Positions 52,707-60,535 of a stretch of DNA of 64,000 nucleotides are shown here, one piece after another (positions within the stretch are counted from its first letter, which is position 1; the number at the start of each line of letters is the position of its first letter). The notes below the pieces were generated by a model. That model did no database searches, was not told the origin of the DNA, and saw only the letters and a list, made by a program, of their open reading frames with translations. The stretch is from UBA8914 sp034002905. GTDB lineage: Bacteria; Pseudomonadota; Alphaproteobacteria; UBA9219. The DNA is taken from positions 62,001 to 126,000 of the forward strand of contig JAVEZQ010000002.1 in the NCBI GenBank assembly GCA_034002905.1, read 5' to 3'. Position numbers and translations under genes: made by a program.

Positions 52707-52965
52707 CGCCGATCCCCATACCCGGACGATACGACTCCGGCACATAAGTCGAAAGGGTCAACGCCTTAAGAATACCGCCAACCCGCCCCTGTAGCGCACG
52801 AAAAATCATGCGATGCTGATCCGCAATCGATAGGCCATAAAAAGCCCCGCTTTCAACTGTGACGGCATAGTGATCGCCATCGCCGCGCAAGTCCTCAATC
52901 GTCAGCTTTGCATCCGGCAAAGCCTCTGTAATCAATGAATGGATTTCCGCAGCTTCCATCGGCAT
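52696..52965 (-). CDS. BolA family protein
   Basis: Small KH-like partner of monothiol glutaredoxins in Fe-S cluster delivery. The 89 residues show MEAAEIHSLITEALPDAKLTIEDLRGDGDHYAVTVES, then the conserved SIADQHRMIFRALQGRVGGILKALTLSTYVP. Two ATGs (52965 and 52959) fit the N terminus; the first starts two bases after the purL stop. The histidine after DQ and the DGDHY stretch match the BolA2/YrbA-like branch. Gene order purL-bolA-grxD is tight and probably one transcript. Confidence 0.92.
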   Translation of the reverse strand: MPMEAAEIHSLITEALPDAKLTIEDLRGDGDHYAVTVESGAFYGLSIADQHRMIFRALQGRVGGILKALTLSTYVPESYRPGMGIGDES

Positions 52966-52966
52966 A

Positions 52967-55189
52967 TTATGATCCCATATAGTCCGGCAGCCAACGCTCA
53001 TGGAGTTCGCATAGCCAATCCAACTCCAGACTTTCACCATCAAGGATAAAAGCGCTTCCGCCCGTCTGTCCCAGAATCATATAGGGAACGCCAGCCGTTT
53101 CGGCACGTGCGATAAGATCATTGGGATCTTTTGTCGTCACGACATAGCGCGCCTGATCCTCGCCATACCAGAAACCGGCATCTTTGACCGGCCCCTCAAG
53201 CTTGCAGCCCAGAGCACCCGCCATCGCCATCTCTGCAATCGCAACAAGCAAACCGCCATCGGAAACATCGTGACAGGCCGTGATCACACTTTCATCAATG
53301 AGCTGACGGACAAACTTGCCGTGGCGGCGCTCGGCAGTGAGGTTGACAGGCGGCGGTACGCCCTCTTCCTTGCCAAACAACTCGCGCAGATAGATCGACT
53401 GGCCGATATGCGACTTGTTCTCGCCAATCACGACAATACTCTGGCCATCGCCCTTGAAAGCTATCGTCGCCATCTTGCTGACATCCGGCATCAAGCCGAC
53501 GCCACCAATGGCAGGTGCAGGCAAGATCGGCTGACCATTCGTTTCATTGTAAAGGCTGCAATTGCCCGACACGACCGGATAATCAAGCGCGATACAGGCT
53601 TCCTTGATGCCTTCAACGGCACCAACAAACTGGCCCATGATGCGAGGCTTTTCGGGATTGCCGAAGTTCATATTATCGGTAATCGCAAGCGGCTTGGCCC
53701 CAACAGCGCTGATATTGCGATAAGTCTCGGCCACCGCTTGCTTGCCACCCATCACCGGATCAGCCATGCAGTAGCGCGGTGTGCAATCGACGCTCATGGC
53801 TAGCGCTTTCTTGGTTCCCTCAACGCGCACAACACCGGCATCGCCGCCCATCGCGGCTTGTGCCGTATTGGTGCCGACATGACAATCATACTGCTCCCAG
53901 ATCCAGCGACGCGAAGCCAGCTCAGGCGAGCCCACTAACGTCTTGAGGACAGAAAGGAGCGTCTGACCTTCCGGCAAACCGAAATCAGCGGCGTTGAGTT
54001 CCGGCTGCGCAGGCGTCGGCTCATAGGGGCGCTTATAGACGGGTGAGCTTTCGACCAGAGGATCGACCTCGATATCGACTTCTTTCTTGCCGTTACGCAG
54101 GCAGACGATCCGGCCCGTATCGGTCAGCTTGCCGATGATGGAGAAATCAAGCTCCCATTTCTTGAAGATATCTTCTGCCTCTTTCTCATGACCGGGCTTG
54201 AGGACAAAGAGCATACGCTCCTGACTTTCCGAGAGCATGATTTCATAGGCGCTCATCCTTTCTTCGCGAAGCGGCACCTTGTCAAGATCAAGTTCGATCC
54301 CGAGCTGACCCTTCGACGCCATTTCAACGGCAGATGATGTCAGACCGGCAGCCCCCATATCCTGAATAGCAATCACAGCTTCGGTGTTCATCAACTCAAG
54401 GCAGGCTTCGATCAGAAGCTTTTCCGTGAACGGATCGCCAACCTGTACTGTCGGGCGCTGGCTTTCGGCATCCGCGTTAAACTCGCCCGACGCCATCGTT
54501 GCGCCCTTGATGCCATCACGACCCGTCTTGGAGCCGACATAGACAACAGCATTGCCGACACCGGTCGCTTGGGATGTAAAAATACGATTGGCATTAGCTA
54601 GCCCTACTGTCATCGCGTTAACAAGATTGTTGCCATTATAGCTGGCGTGAAAGCTTGTCTCACCTCCGACTGTCGGAACGCCAACGCAGTTGCCATAACC
54701 ACCGATACCTGCCACAACACCCGCGATGAGCGACTTGGTCTTGGGATGAGAGGGATCGCCAAAGCGAAGCGCATTCAGGTTCGCAATAGGCCGCGCGCCC
54801 ATTGTAAACACATCGCGCAGAATGCCGCCAACGCCCGTCGCCGCACCTTGATAAGGCTCGATATAGGACGGGTGGTTATGGCTCTCCATCTTGAAGACTG
54901 CAGCCTGACCATCGCCAATGTCGATAACGCCCGCATTCTCGCCCGGCCCCATAATCACTTGCGGACCCGTCGTTGGCAGCGTCTTGAGCCACACGCGCGT
55001 GGATTTATAGGAGCAATGCTCCGACCACATAGCAGCAAAAACACCAAACTCGGCCTCGGTCGGCTCGCGCTTTAAAATCCCAAGCAGAACGCTATATTCG
55101 TCAGGATTCATATTATGTTCTTTGATCAACTTTTCGATTTCGGGACTAATAGCCATTCCACCCTGCTTGCTTTGCGTTTGTGTGTCCAT
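52967..55189 (-). CDS. purL: Phosphoribosylformylglycinamidine synthase subunit PurL (small form)
   Basis: ATP-dependent amidotransfer onto FGAR in purine synthesis, as part of the PurS-PurQ-PurL complex. The 740 residues (against about 1300 in the fused proteobacterial enzyme) contain MWSEHCSYKSTR, FKMESHNHPSYIEPYQGAATGVGGI, DMGAAGLTSSAVEMA, VSGNCSLYNET and CHDVSDGGLLVAIAEMA. ATG at 55189 with GAGGAA upstream. It follows purQ by 11 bases. A purS gene, usually just before purQ, is not present here. Confidence 0.97.
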   Translation of the reverse strand: MDTQTQSKQGGMAISPEIEKLIKEHNMNPDEYSVLLGILKREPTEAEFGVFAAMWSEHCSYKSTRVWLKTLPTTGPQVIMGPGENAGVIDIGDGQAAVFKMESHNHPSYIEPYQGAATGVGGILRDVFTMGARPIANLNALRFGDPSHPKTKSLIAGVVAGIGGYGNCVGVPTVGGETSFHASYNGNNLVNAMTVGLANANRIFTSQATGVGNAVVYVGSKTGRDGIKGATMASGEFNADAESQRPTVQVGDPFTEKLLIEACLELMNTEAVIAIQDMGAAGLTSSAVEMASKGQLGIELDLDKVPLREERMSAYEIMLSESQERMLFVLKPGHEKEAEDIFKKWELDFSIIGKLTDTGRIVCLRNGKKEVDIEVDPLVESSPVYKRPYEPTPAQPELNAADFGLPEGQTLLSVLKTLVGSPELASRRWIWEQYDCHVGTNTAQAAMGGDAGVVRVEGTKKALAMSVDCTPRYCMADPVMGGKQAVAETYRNISAVGAKPLAITDNMNFGNPEKPRIMGQFVGAVEGIKEACIALDYPVVSGNCSLYNETNGQPILPAPAIGGVGLMPDVSKMATIAFKGDGQSIVVIGENKSHIGQSIYLRELFGKEEGVPPPVNLTAERRHGKFVRQLIDESVITACHDVSDGGLLVAIAEMAMAGALGCKLEGPVKDAGFWYGEDQARYVVTTKDPNDLIARAETAGVPYMILGQTGGSAFILDGESLELDWLCELHERWLPDYMGS

Positions 55190-55200
55190 GTGTTTGTTCC

Positions 55201-55866
55201 TCAGGTCGCGAGTGCCTTGACTAGGCTTTCAAAAACGATGCGCCCATCCGTGCAGCCATGGAGCGGCTCGGCGACACGTTCGGGATGCGGCATCATGCCC
55301 AGCACGTTGCCCTTGTCATTCATAATGCCCGCGATATCGTTCATCGAGCCATTCGGATTATCCAGATAGCGGAAAACAACTTGGCCGTTTCCTTCCAGCT
55401 TCTCGATCGTCTGGGCATCGGCAAAATAGTTACCCTCGCCATGCGCAACAGGGATGGAAACGCTCTGCCCCTTTTCAAAGGCAGAGGTAAAGATCGTCTG
55501 GTTAGTCTCGACGCGCAAAGGCACATGACGACAAACGAACTTCAGGCTGACATTGCGCAACAACACGCCGGGCAGAAGACCGGACTCGCACAAAATCTGG
55601 AACCCGTTGCAGATACCCAAAACTTTGACGCCCTTGCCCGCTTTAGCCACAACTTCCCGCATTACGGGGGAATGGGCCGCCATCGCGCCAGTGCGCAGAT
55701 AATCGCCATAAGAAAAGCCACCGGGCAGAAGGATCAAATCGACATCCGGCAAATCCGTATCGGCATGCCATACCATATGGGCGGGCTTGCCCGTAACCGC
55801 CTCAAGAACGCGCTTGGCGTCACGATCACAATTGGATCCGGGAAAAACAATCACAGCAGCCTTCAT
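55201..55866 (-). CDS. purQ: Phosphoribosylformylglycinamidine synthase subunit PurQ
   Basis: Class I glutaminase that supplies ammonia to PurL. The 221 residues begin MKAAVIVFPGSNCDRD and include LLPGGFSYGDYLR, the nucleophile cysteine in VLGICNGFQIL, and the histidine of MMPHPERV, so the Cys-His-Glu triad is intact. First gene of purQ-purL-bolA-grxD. The 112 bases upstream separate it from rodA and contain no purS. Confidence 0.97.
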   Translation of the reverse strand: MKAAVIVFPGSNCDRDAKRVLEAVTGKPAHMVWHADTDLPDVDLILLPGGFSYGDYLRTGAMAAHSPVMREVVAKAGKGVKVLGICNGFQILCESGLLPGVLLRNVSLKFVCRHVPLRVETNQTIFTSAFEKGQSVSIPVAHGEGNYFADAQTIEKLEGNGQVVFRYLDNPNGSMNDIAGIMNDKGNVLGMMPHPERVAEPLHGCTDGRIVFESLVKALAT

Positions 55867-55978
55867 GGCCCTACCCTTTACTTAAGAATCAGAAAACAAT
55901 TGACTTTACGGCAATTTATAGTGGTGTCAGAGCCGTGGCAAGGCCAATAAGCAAGAGGAAAAGATTAAAGCTATCGCC

Positions 55979-57184
55979 TTGACGACGAGCCCTGTGAAGA
56001 GCGATAAGCAAAGTTCATTTTTCATGTTCATCAGGCCCTCAATGTCTGGATTCACATCCGCAGATCGTCTCAGCTTTTTTGATAAGCTGACCCTTATCAA
56101 CTGGGGGTTGGTCTTTATCGTTGCTATGATCGGGACTATCGGCGTCTTGTTGCTCTACTCCGCTGGGGGCAAAAGCTGGGACCCTTGGGCCGGGCCACAA
56201 TTGGTCCGTTTTGCCGCCGGTTTTGTTCTGATGCTCTGTCTTGCGCTGATTGATGTCCGTTTCTGGCTCAGAGCTGCTTATCCCCTCTATGGGGTCATGT
56301 TATTGCTTCTGATTGTCGTGGAAATCATGGGTCATATCGGCATGGGGGCCCAACGCTGGATCAATTTGGGGTTCTTTGTCCTCCAGCCTTCCGAACTGAT
56401 GAAAATCGCGCTGGTGCTGGCTTTGGCCAAATATTTCCACACACTGGACAGCGAGGATGTCGGTCGACCGACGATGTTAGTCCCGCCTATCCTTATGGTT
56501 CTTTTGCCGGTGGGTCTGGTTCTCCTCCAGCCCAATCTGGGCACGGCAACCCTCCTCATGTTGGCCAGCACAGCAATCTTTTTTGTTGCAGGGGTTCGTT
56601 GGTGGAAGTTTGCATTGGTTGCCGCAATTGCCTGTGCCGTGTTGCCCTTTGCGTGGCAGCACCTGCACGACTACCAAAAGGCCCGCTTGATGACCTTTGT
56701 CAATCCCGATGCCGACCCGCTGGGTGCCGGCTATAACATCCTGCAATCCAAAATAGCTTTGGGCTCTGGCGGCCTTGTGGGCAAAGGGTTCGGCATGGGC
56801 ACACAAAGTCAGCTTCAGTTCCTTCCCGAAAAACATACGGATTTCATTTTCGTCGTCTTGGCCGAAGAATTCGGGCTTTGGGGGGGCCTTGGGCTGATGG
56901 CCCTTTATCTTGTCTTGCTGTTTTACGGCTTTATGATCGCCCTTTCCTCACGCAGCCAATTTACACGGCTGACGGCTTTTGGCCTGACGACAAGCTTTTT
57001 CCTGTATGTCTTCGTCAATATTGCAATGGTCACGGGCACAATACCTGTTGTAGGCATTCCCTTACCCCTCGTGTCCTATGGCGGCACAGCGATGTTAACC
57101 CTGTTGATTGGCGTAGGTCTCTTGCTTGGCATTTCTGTGCACAGGGATGTTCGCCTGTCCCGCACGGGCATTACAGAGCTTTGA
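55979..57184 (+). CDS. rodA: Rod-shape determining glycosyltransferase RodA
   Basis: SEDS-family peptidoglycan polymerase of the elongasome, acting with PBP2. Ten transmembrane helices are predicted in 401 residues; signatures include GMGAQRWINLGFFVLQPSELMKIALVLALAKY, LLQPNLGTATLL, GSGGLVGKGFGMGTQSQLQFLPEKHTDFIF, and GIPLPLVSYGGTAML. The longest frame begins at TTG 55979; ATGs at 56024 and 56042 are alternatives, and 56042 is nearest the family N terminus. It stands alone, not beside mreBCD or pbp2 as in many relatives. Confidence 0.92.
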   Translation: MTTSPVKSDKQSSFFMFIRPSMSGFTSADRLSFFDKLTLINWGLVFIVAMIGTIGVLLLYSAGGKSWDPWAGPQLVRFAAGFVLMLCLALIDVRFWLRAAYPLYGVMLLLLIVVEIMGHIGMGAQRWINLGFFVLQPSELMKIALVLALAKYFHTLDSEDVGRPTMLVPPILMVLLPVGLVLLQPNLGTATLLMLASTAIFFVAGVRWWKFALVAAIACAVLPFAWQHLHDYQKARLMTFVNPDADPLGAGYNILQSKIALGSGGLVGKGFGMGTQSQLQFLPEKHTDFIFVVLAEEFGLWGGLGLMALYLVLLFYGFMIALSSRSQFTRLTAFGLTTSFFLYVFVNIAMVTGTIPVVGIPLPLVSYGGTAMLTLLIGVGLLLGISVHRDVRLSRTGITEL

Positions 57185-57258
57185 ATCCAACTCCCCGCAC
57201 GTGATCATCACAAATTTTCATTTGGTCTCCTTGCTGTTAATCTTCCTTTTTAGGTAGC

Positions 57259-57294
57259 TACCTCTAAAGGGTAAGTTCTTACCCTTTAGAGGTA
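57259..57294 (+). terminator. Long perfect palindrome after rodA, probable terminator
   Basis: TACCTCTAAAGGGTAA is mirrored exactly by TTACCCTTTAGAGGTA across a 4-base GTTC loop, a 16-bp stem, followed by ATTCG and then TTTTTA. The interrupted T-run makes it a less standard terminator. A smaller palindrome, AGGTAGCTACCT, overlaps its left arm. The rest of 57185-57464 holds no gene that I can support. Confidence 0.6.
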
Positions 57295-57464
57295 ATTCGT
57301 TTTTATTTCAGAACGTTAGATAAAAAAAATTGCATGAAAGTTTTTTACCTTCCCGAATTTTAAGGTATGATGCACAGGTAGGCAAAAGTGAACCGAAAGC
57401 GAACAAAGCAACAAAGAAACGCTTTTGCCCCAAAGATGGTAACAAAAATAAAAGGAATCACACT

Positions 57465-57674
57465 GTGCTTGTAGAATTATCACCCACCGCCTATCTTGCT
57501 CTATGCGGCCTCGTACGCGATGCCCTTGAGGTAGACAGCGATGCCCGCTTTATACTCGAACGCGTAGCGGACGAGTTGATGGGAGCAACCGCTGGCGGTA
57601 TGATCTCGTCTGAATTGGCCGAACAACCCGAACACCTTGAAGCCCTCCGCCGTGGTGGCTTCCTGAATACCTAA
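57465..57674 (+). CDS. Hypothetical small helical protein
   Basis: A 69-residue acidic protein, helical throughout (AYLALCGLVRDALEVDSDARFILERVADELMG), beginning at GTG 57465 with AAAAGGAA upstream. A longer frame from 57330 lacks a ribosome binding site and has an unlike, lysine-rich N terminus. No homologue known to me. Confidence 0.5.
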   Translation: MLVELSPTAYLALCGLVRDALEVDSDARFILERVADELMGATAGGMISSELAEQPEHLEALRRGGFLNT

Positions 57675-57736
57675 GACTTTAAGACCCCTCCTATTACCCC
57701 GCGCTCATGTGGGGTTAATTGTCTCAAAAGTGAAGA

Positions 57737-57763
57737 TTCCCCTCAGACAACCTCTGAGGGGAA
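57737..57763. repeat. 11-bp inverted repeat upstream of the XRE regulator
   Basis: TTCCCCTCAGA is mirrored by TCTGAGGGGAA with a 5-base spacer, ending 15 bases before the -35 box of the regulator gene. No T-run follows, so an operator is as likely as a terminator. Confidence 0.6.
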
Positions 57764-57778
57764 AGTATTGTAGGGCAG

Positions 57779-57808
57779 TTGACAGGAAATATCCCTAACC
57801 CCTATGAC
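57779..57808 (+). promoter_or_regulatory. Candidate promoter of the XRE regulator giving a leaderless mRNA
   Basis: A consensus TTGACA (57779-57784) and TATGAC (57803-57808) are spaced by 18 bases. The predicted start of transcription falls at or within a base or two of the ATG at 57815, which has no Shine-Dalgarno. Confidence 0.5.
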
Positions 57809-57814
57809 TGATCT

Positions 57815-58384
57815 ATGAAAAAGAAAAATAATACGACAGGCTGGGCGACACGACTCCGACGCCTTATGGAAGACAAAGGATTCAATCCGCGCAGTTTGTC
57901 ACTGGCGGCAGGCCTCAACGCGACAGCTGTGCGCGATATCCTTGAGGGACGGGCCAAATATCCACGATATGATACCATCGAATCCCTTGCAAAAGCCTTG
58001 GAAATAACACCAAACCATCTCATGACTGGTGGAAACGGGGACAAGGCACAAGAGGCCTCGGCAACCGCTAGCCCGAAATCGACCCAACGTAGCGCCTCCA
58101 CCACAAAGCCACCGGAAACCGTTACAACAGAGGGTGGGATTCATCCCTCTCTGGACGACGCCGACCTTGCCCTTCTGTCCGAAATTATTGCGACGCTCCA
58201 TGAAGTTGCCGAGAATTACAAGCAATCCCTCAAGCCCCAAGACTTTGCCGCAATGGTTACAACCATTTACAAAAATGTTACCGCGACTCCGGCCGCTAAA
58301 ACCAGTAAAACCGATATTATCACACCAATTCAAAGCCTTGTCATGTATGAGGCCATAAAATCATCCGTCGCCAGAAAGGGGTGA
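57815..58384 (+). CDS. XRE-family transcriptional regulator
   Basis: The 189-residue product has an N-terminal HTH_3 domain (about residues 10-70: RLRRLMEDKGFNPRSLSLAAGLNATAVRDILEGRAKYPRYDTIESLAKALEI in outline), a proline- and threonine-rich linker, and a C-terminal helical region of unknown fold (LALLSEIIATLHEVAENYKQSL). It lacks the LexA-like peptidase serine-lysine of phage repressors, so it is not RecA-cleaved. No phage genes lie nearby. Possible autoregulation through the inverted repeat at 57737-57763 is inference. Confidence 0.85.
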   Translation: MKKKNNTTGWATRLRRLMEDKGFNPRSLSLAAGLNATAVRDILEGRAKYPRYDTIESLAKALEITPNHLMTGGNGDKAQEASATASPKSTQRSASTTKPPETVTTEGGIHPSLDDADLALLSEIIATLHEVAENYKQSLKPQDFAAMVTTIYKNVTATPAAKTSKTDIITPIQSLVMYEAIKSSVARKG

Positions 58385-58500
58385 CCTGCCCAAAATCGGC
58401 AGGCCGGCTCCATTTTTCTCTTCCCATAATCGTTGTTCTATGATAATGATTATTCCCATACATGACTTAATGTTGTAATATTTTATATGGGATTTATCAT

Positions 58501-58908
58501 ATGCATAAGGATAATTCTTCAAAAATCTCTCTTTTAGCCCATGAACTTGTCCAATCTCATATGGCCGAAAGCCAGATCAGTCTTAAGTCAAGACGTGGAG
58601 GCCACGCACACCCTACACCGATAACGCAATCCTACATGGGCTCAAAGATGACGATGTCGAACACGTCTGACGACCATGCTTCAACATCGACAATCCAGCA
58701 TGATTTCTGTCCTGTGAGCAAATACGAAGCCATCGAGCTTGAGGCTCTTTTCTATTATGTAGCATGCCAATCTGGCACTACATCCCAAGCGTTGAAAGAC
58801 TTTGCGGCTAAGGCACTCAAGATCGAAATGGACGCACCCCTTAGCAAGGCCTCGTATATTCGTATACGTGCCTTTCTTTGGCAGTGCTCTCTTTCCTCCC
58901 GGTCCTGA
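58501..58908 (+). CDS. Hypothetical protein
   Basis: A 135-residue polar protein with a serine-, threonine- and histidine-rich N-terminal half and a helical C-terminal half (YEAIELEALFYYVACQSG, ALKDFAAKALKIEMDAPLSKASYIRIRAFLWQC). No ribosome binding site precedes the ATG, and I recognise no domain. The 224 bases after it (58909-59132) have no supportable gene; they include a short ATGGGA-TTTT-TCCCAT palindrome at 59075-59090. Confidence 0.45.
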   Translation: MHKDNSSKISLLAHELVQSHMAESQISLKSRRGGHAHPTPITQSYMGSKMTMSNTSDDHASTSTIQHDFCPVSKYEAIELEALFYYVACQSGTTSQALKDFAAKALKIEMDAPLSKASYIRIRAFLWQCSLSSRS

Positions 58909-59132
58909 GTAAGTCTGCCCCTCAACTCAAAATGAGGTTCTCTTGTTGTGCCCTGAAACTCGTGCGGCAGCTTACTCGTCGAATGCTCAATGAATCGCAA
59001 ATGCAGTCGCGCATTCCTACTACCGTGCAACGAATAAAAAATTCTATCCCAAAAAACGTGGATTCATCTTGATATGGGATTTTTCCCATTGTATGTAGGT
59101 GGCCTAAGGCAGTGCATATAGGGCGTCAGAGC

Positions 59133-59378
59133 ATGCAGAACAACATCACCGAAATAAAAGAAACAGAAACACAGGGCCACAGCTCTGATATCGAAGAGCA
59201 GATCAAACTCCTGCGCATCGAGATCAAACTCGGTCTTACGCGGCGCGCAACCAAACGGCTGGGCGCCCTAACGGCACGTCTAACAGAACTAGGCAGTCCC
59301 GCCGTAGGCTCAGATCAAACAATAATCGCAAAAAAAAGCTATCCCCAAGCCAAAGACACGGTCAACCAAATCCCCTAG
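59133..59378 (+). CDS. Hypothetical small coiled-coil protein
   Basis: The 81-residue product is charged, with a helical stretch SSDIEEQIKLLRIEIKLGLTRRATKRLGALTARLTEL in two blocks that could form a coiled coil. The ATG at 59133 has no clear Shine-Dalgarno; a GTG at 59112 is an alternative. The 217 bases up to the next gene show nothing. Confidence 0.4.
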   Translation: MQNNITEIKETETQGHSSDIEEQIKLLRIEIKLGLTRRATKRLGALTARLTELGSPAVGSDQTIIAKKSYPQAKDTVNQIP

Positions 59379-59595
59379 CACGCAAATAGAACAGCGATCA
59401 GGGCGCACTGTCTATAAAGGATAGGAAGACAGGGTCAACGCCTACAACGCGCCACCTTCAATCACCACACCACATACGAGGCAGGCAACAGAGCTCGACA
59501 GGAAACACCACGGCAAGCCGATGCTAACACATCGCGTTATCGATCAGTACTACGGGGCTGGACAGACAAAAAGGGAATGCTGGCAAGCGCGCACG

Positions 59596-60168
59596 TTAGG
59601 CCGCTTGGGCTTGTTCGTCATTAACGATACAGGTGGAAAGCATCTCGACGGCCTTTTCAACCCACGCCGTGATATCACCGCCTGCGCTTGTCAGAACATG
59701 ACGATCAAAGGACACATCCTCAGCAACGAGCTCGATTTGGGCCGAAACCAGCGCTTGGCCACAGGCCTCTGGCGCAGAAACGGTCAAGCTCGCGCTTTTG
59801 GGAGACAGGGCCAACAGCTCAACCCCCGCTTCAATAGCGGCGACAGGCTTTTCGGCTTCAAGAAAATGGTTAACAATACGACGAGTATGCGGATTGGTTT
59901 TCAGTTTGGCGACGCCGCGTTCGCCCCCAATCAAAAAGAGAAAATCATAATCAGAACCCATAGCCGTCGAGATCATCTCATCGACCGTGAAATAGTGGCC
60001 CCAAGCATTATCCTGCCATCCGTTGACGAGGCCTTGCTCGGGAGCGACGATCTTGAACTTCACAGAAGCATTCGTTAAGGCTCTTTGTACGGCAGTCACC
60101 TGATTTTCATTAAAACCATTAGCGACAAGAATAGCGATGCTTGGACCTGCAAGCTCATTTTCAGTCAT
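59596..60168 (-). CDS. DJ-1/PfpI-like protein lacking the nucleophile cysteine
   Basis: The 190 residues follow the DJ-1/PfpI fold: PSIAILVANGFNENQVTAVQRALTNASVKFKIVAPEQG, DYDFLFLIGGERGVAKL, and RRIVNHFLEAEKPVAAIEAGVELLAL. At the nucleophile elbow, where family members have AxCHG, it reads I112-E-A-G, so cysteine and histidine are both replaced. The overall match is also close to the C-terminal domain of large catalases. GAGGAGC lies before the ATG. Probably a non-enzymatic binding or stress protein. Confidence 0.78.
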   Translation of the reverse strand: MTENELAGPSIAILVANGFNENQVTAVQRALTNASVKFKIVAPEQGLVNGWQDNAWGHYFTVDEMISTAMGSDYDFLFLIGGERGVAKLKTNPHTRRIVNHFLEAEKPVAAIEAGVELLALSPKSASLTVSAPEACGQALVSAQIELVAEDVSFDRHVLTSAGGDITAWVEKAVEMLSTCIVNDEQAQAA

Positions 60169-60535
60169 GGAAGCTCCTCATCTGATACGAATTTTTACAT
60201 TTTGCTGCCGGTTTTGGCCCTTGGGGGCAGGATAAGTCCGGCACATGACATATGATTTCATTATGTTGGGCCGCATTATGCCATAAAAGCCCACCCAAAG
60301 GAAACCATCGTTTTAGTTGCGAAGCGTTCTTTAACATTCTTTTATACTGAATTTCAAGGCTAAATAAGATATTCCTGCATCAATCTGGCAAAGGGTCTAT
60401 TTATCCACAATACAGCTAAGGATAACGAGTGTTTTTGTTGCAACGCAGCATAAATAGTTGAATATCTTACTCCTTTTTTACGTGATTTTTCTTTTGTTTA
60501 ACAGATTTTAGTTTATCGCGCTTATAATTATTGGC
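60169..60535. other. Intergenic region between divergent DJ-1-like and EAL-like genes
   Basis: These 367 bases are AT-rich. The only sites that I can point to are the DJ-1-like gene's GAGGAGC ribosome binding site at the left end and a consensus TATAAT at 60523-60528, which ends 7 bases before the EAL-like ATG. No coding frame is credible. Confidence 0.4.

Noticed and set aside
58878..59072. Frameshifted continuation of the hypothetical protein at 58501
   Set aside because: A frame overlaps its end, but the sequence is basic and unlike the preceding protein, and there is no slippery site or homologue to support joining them.
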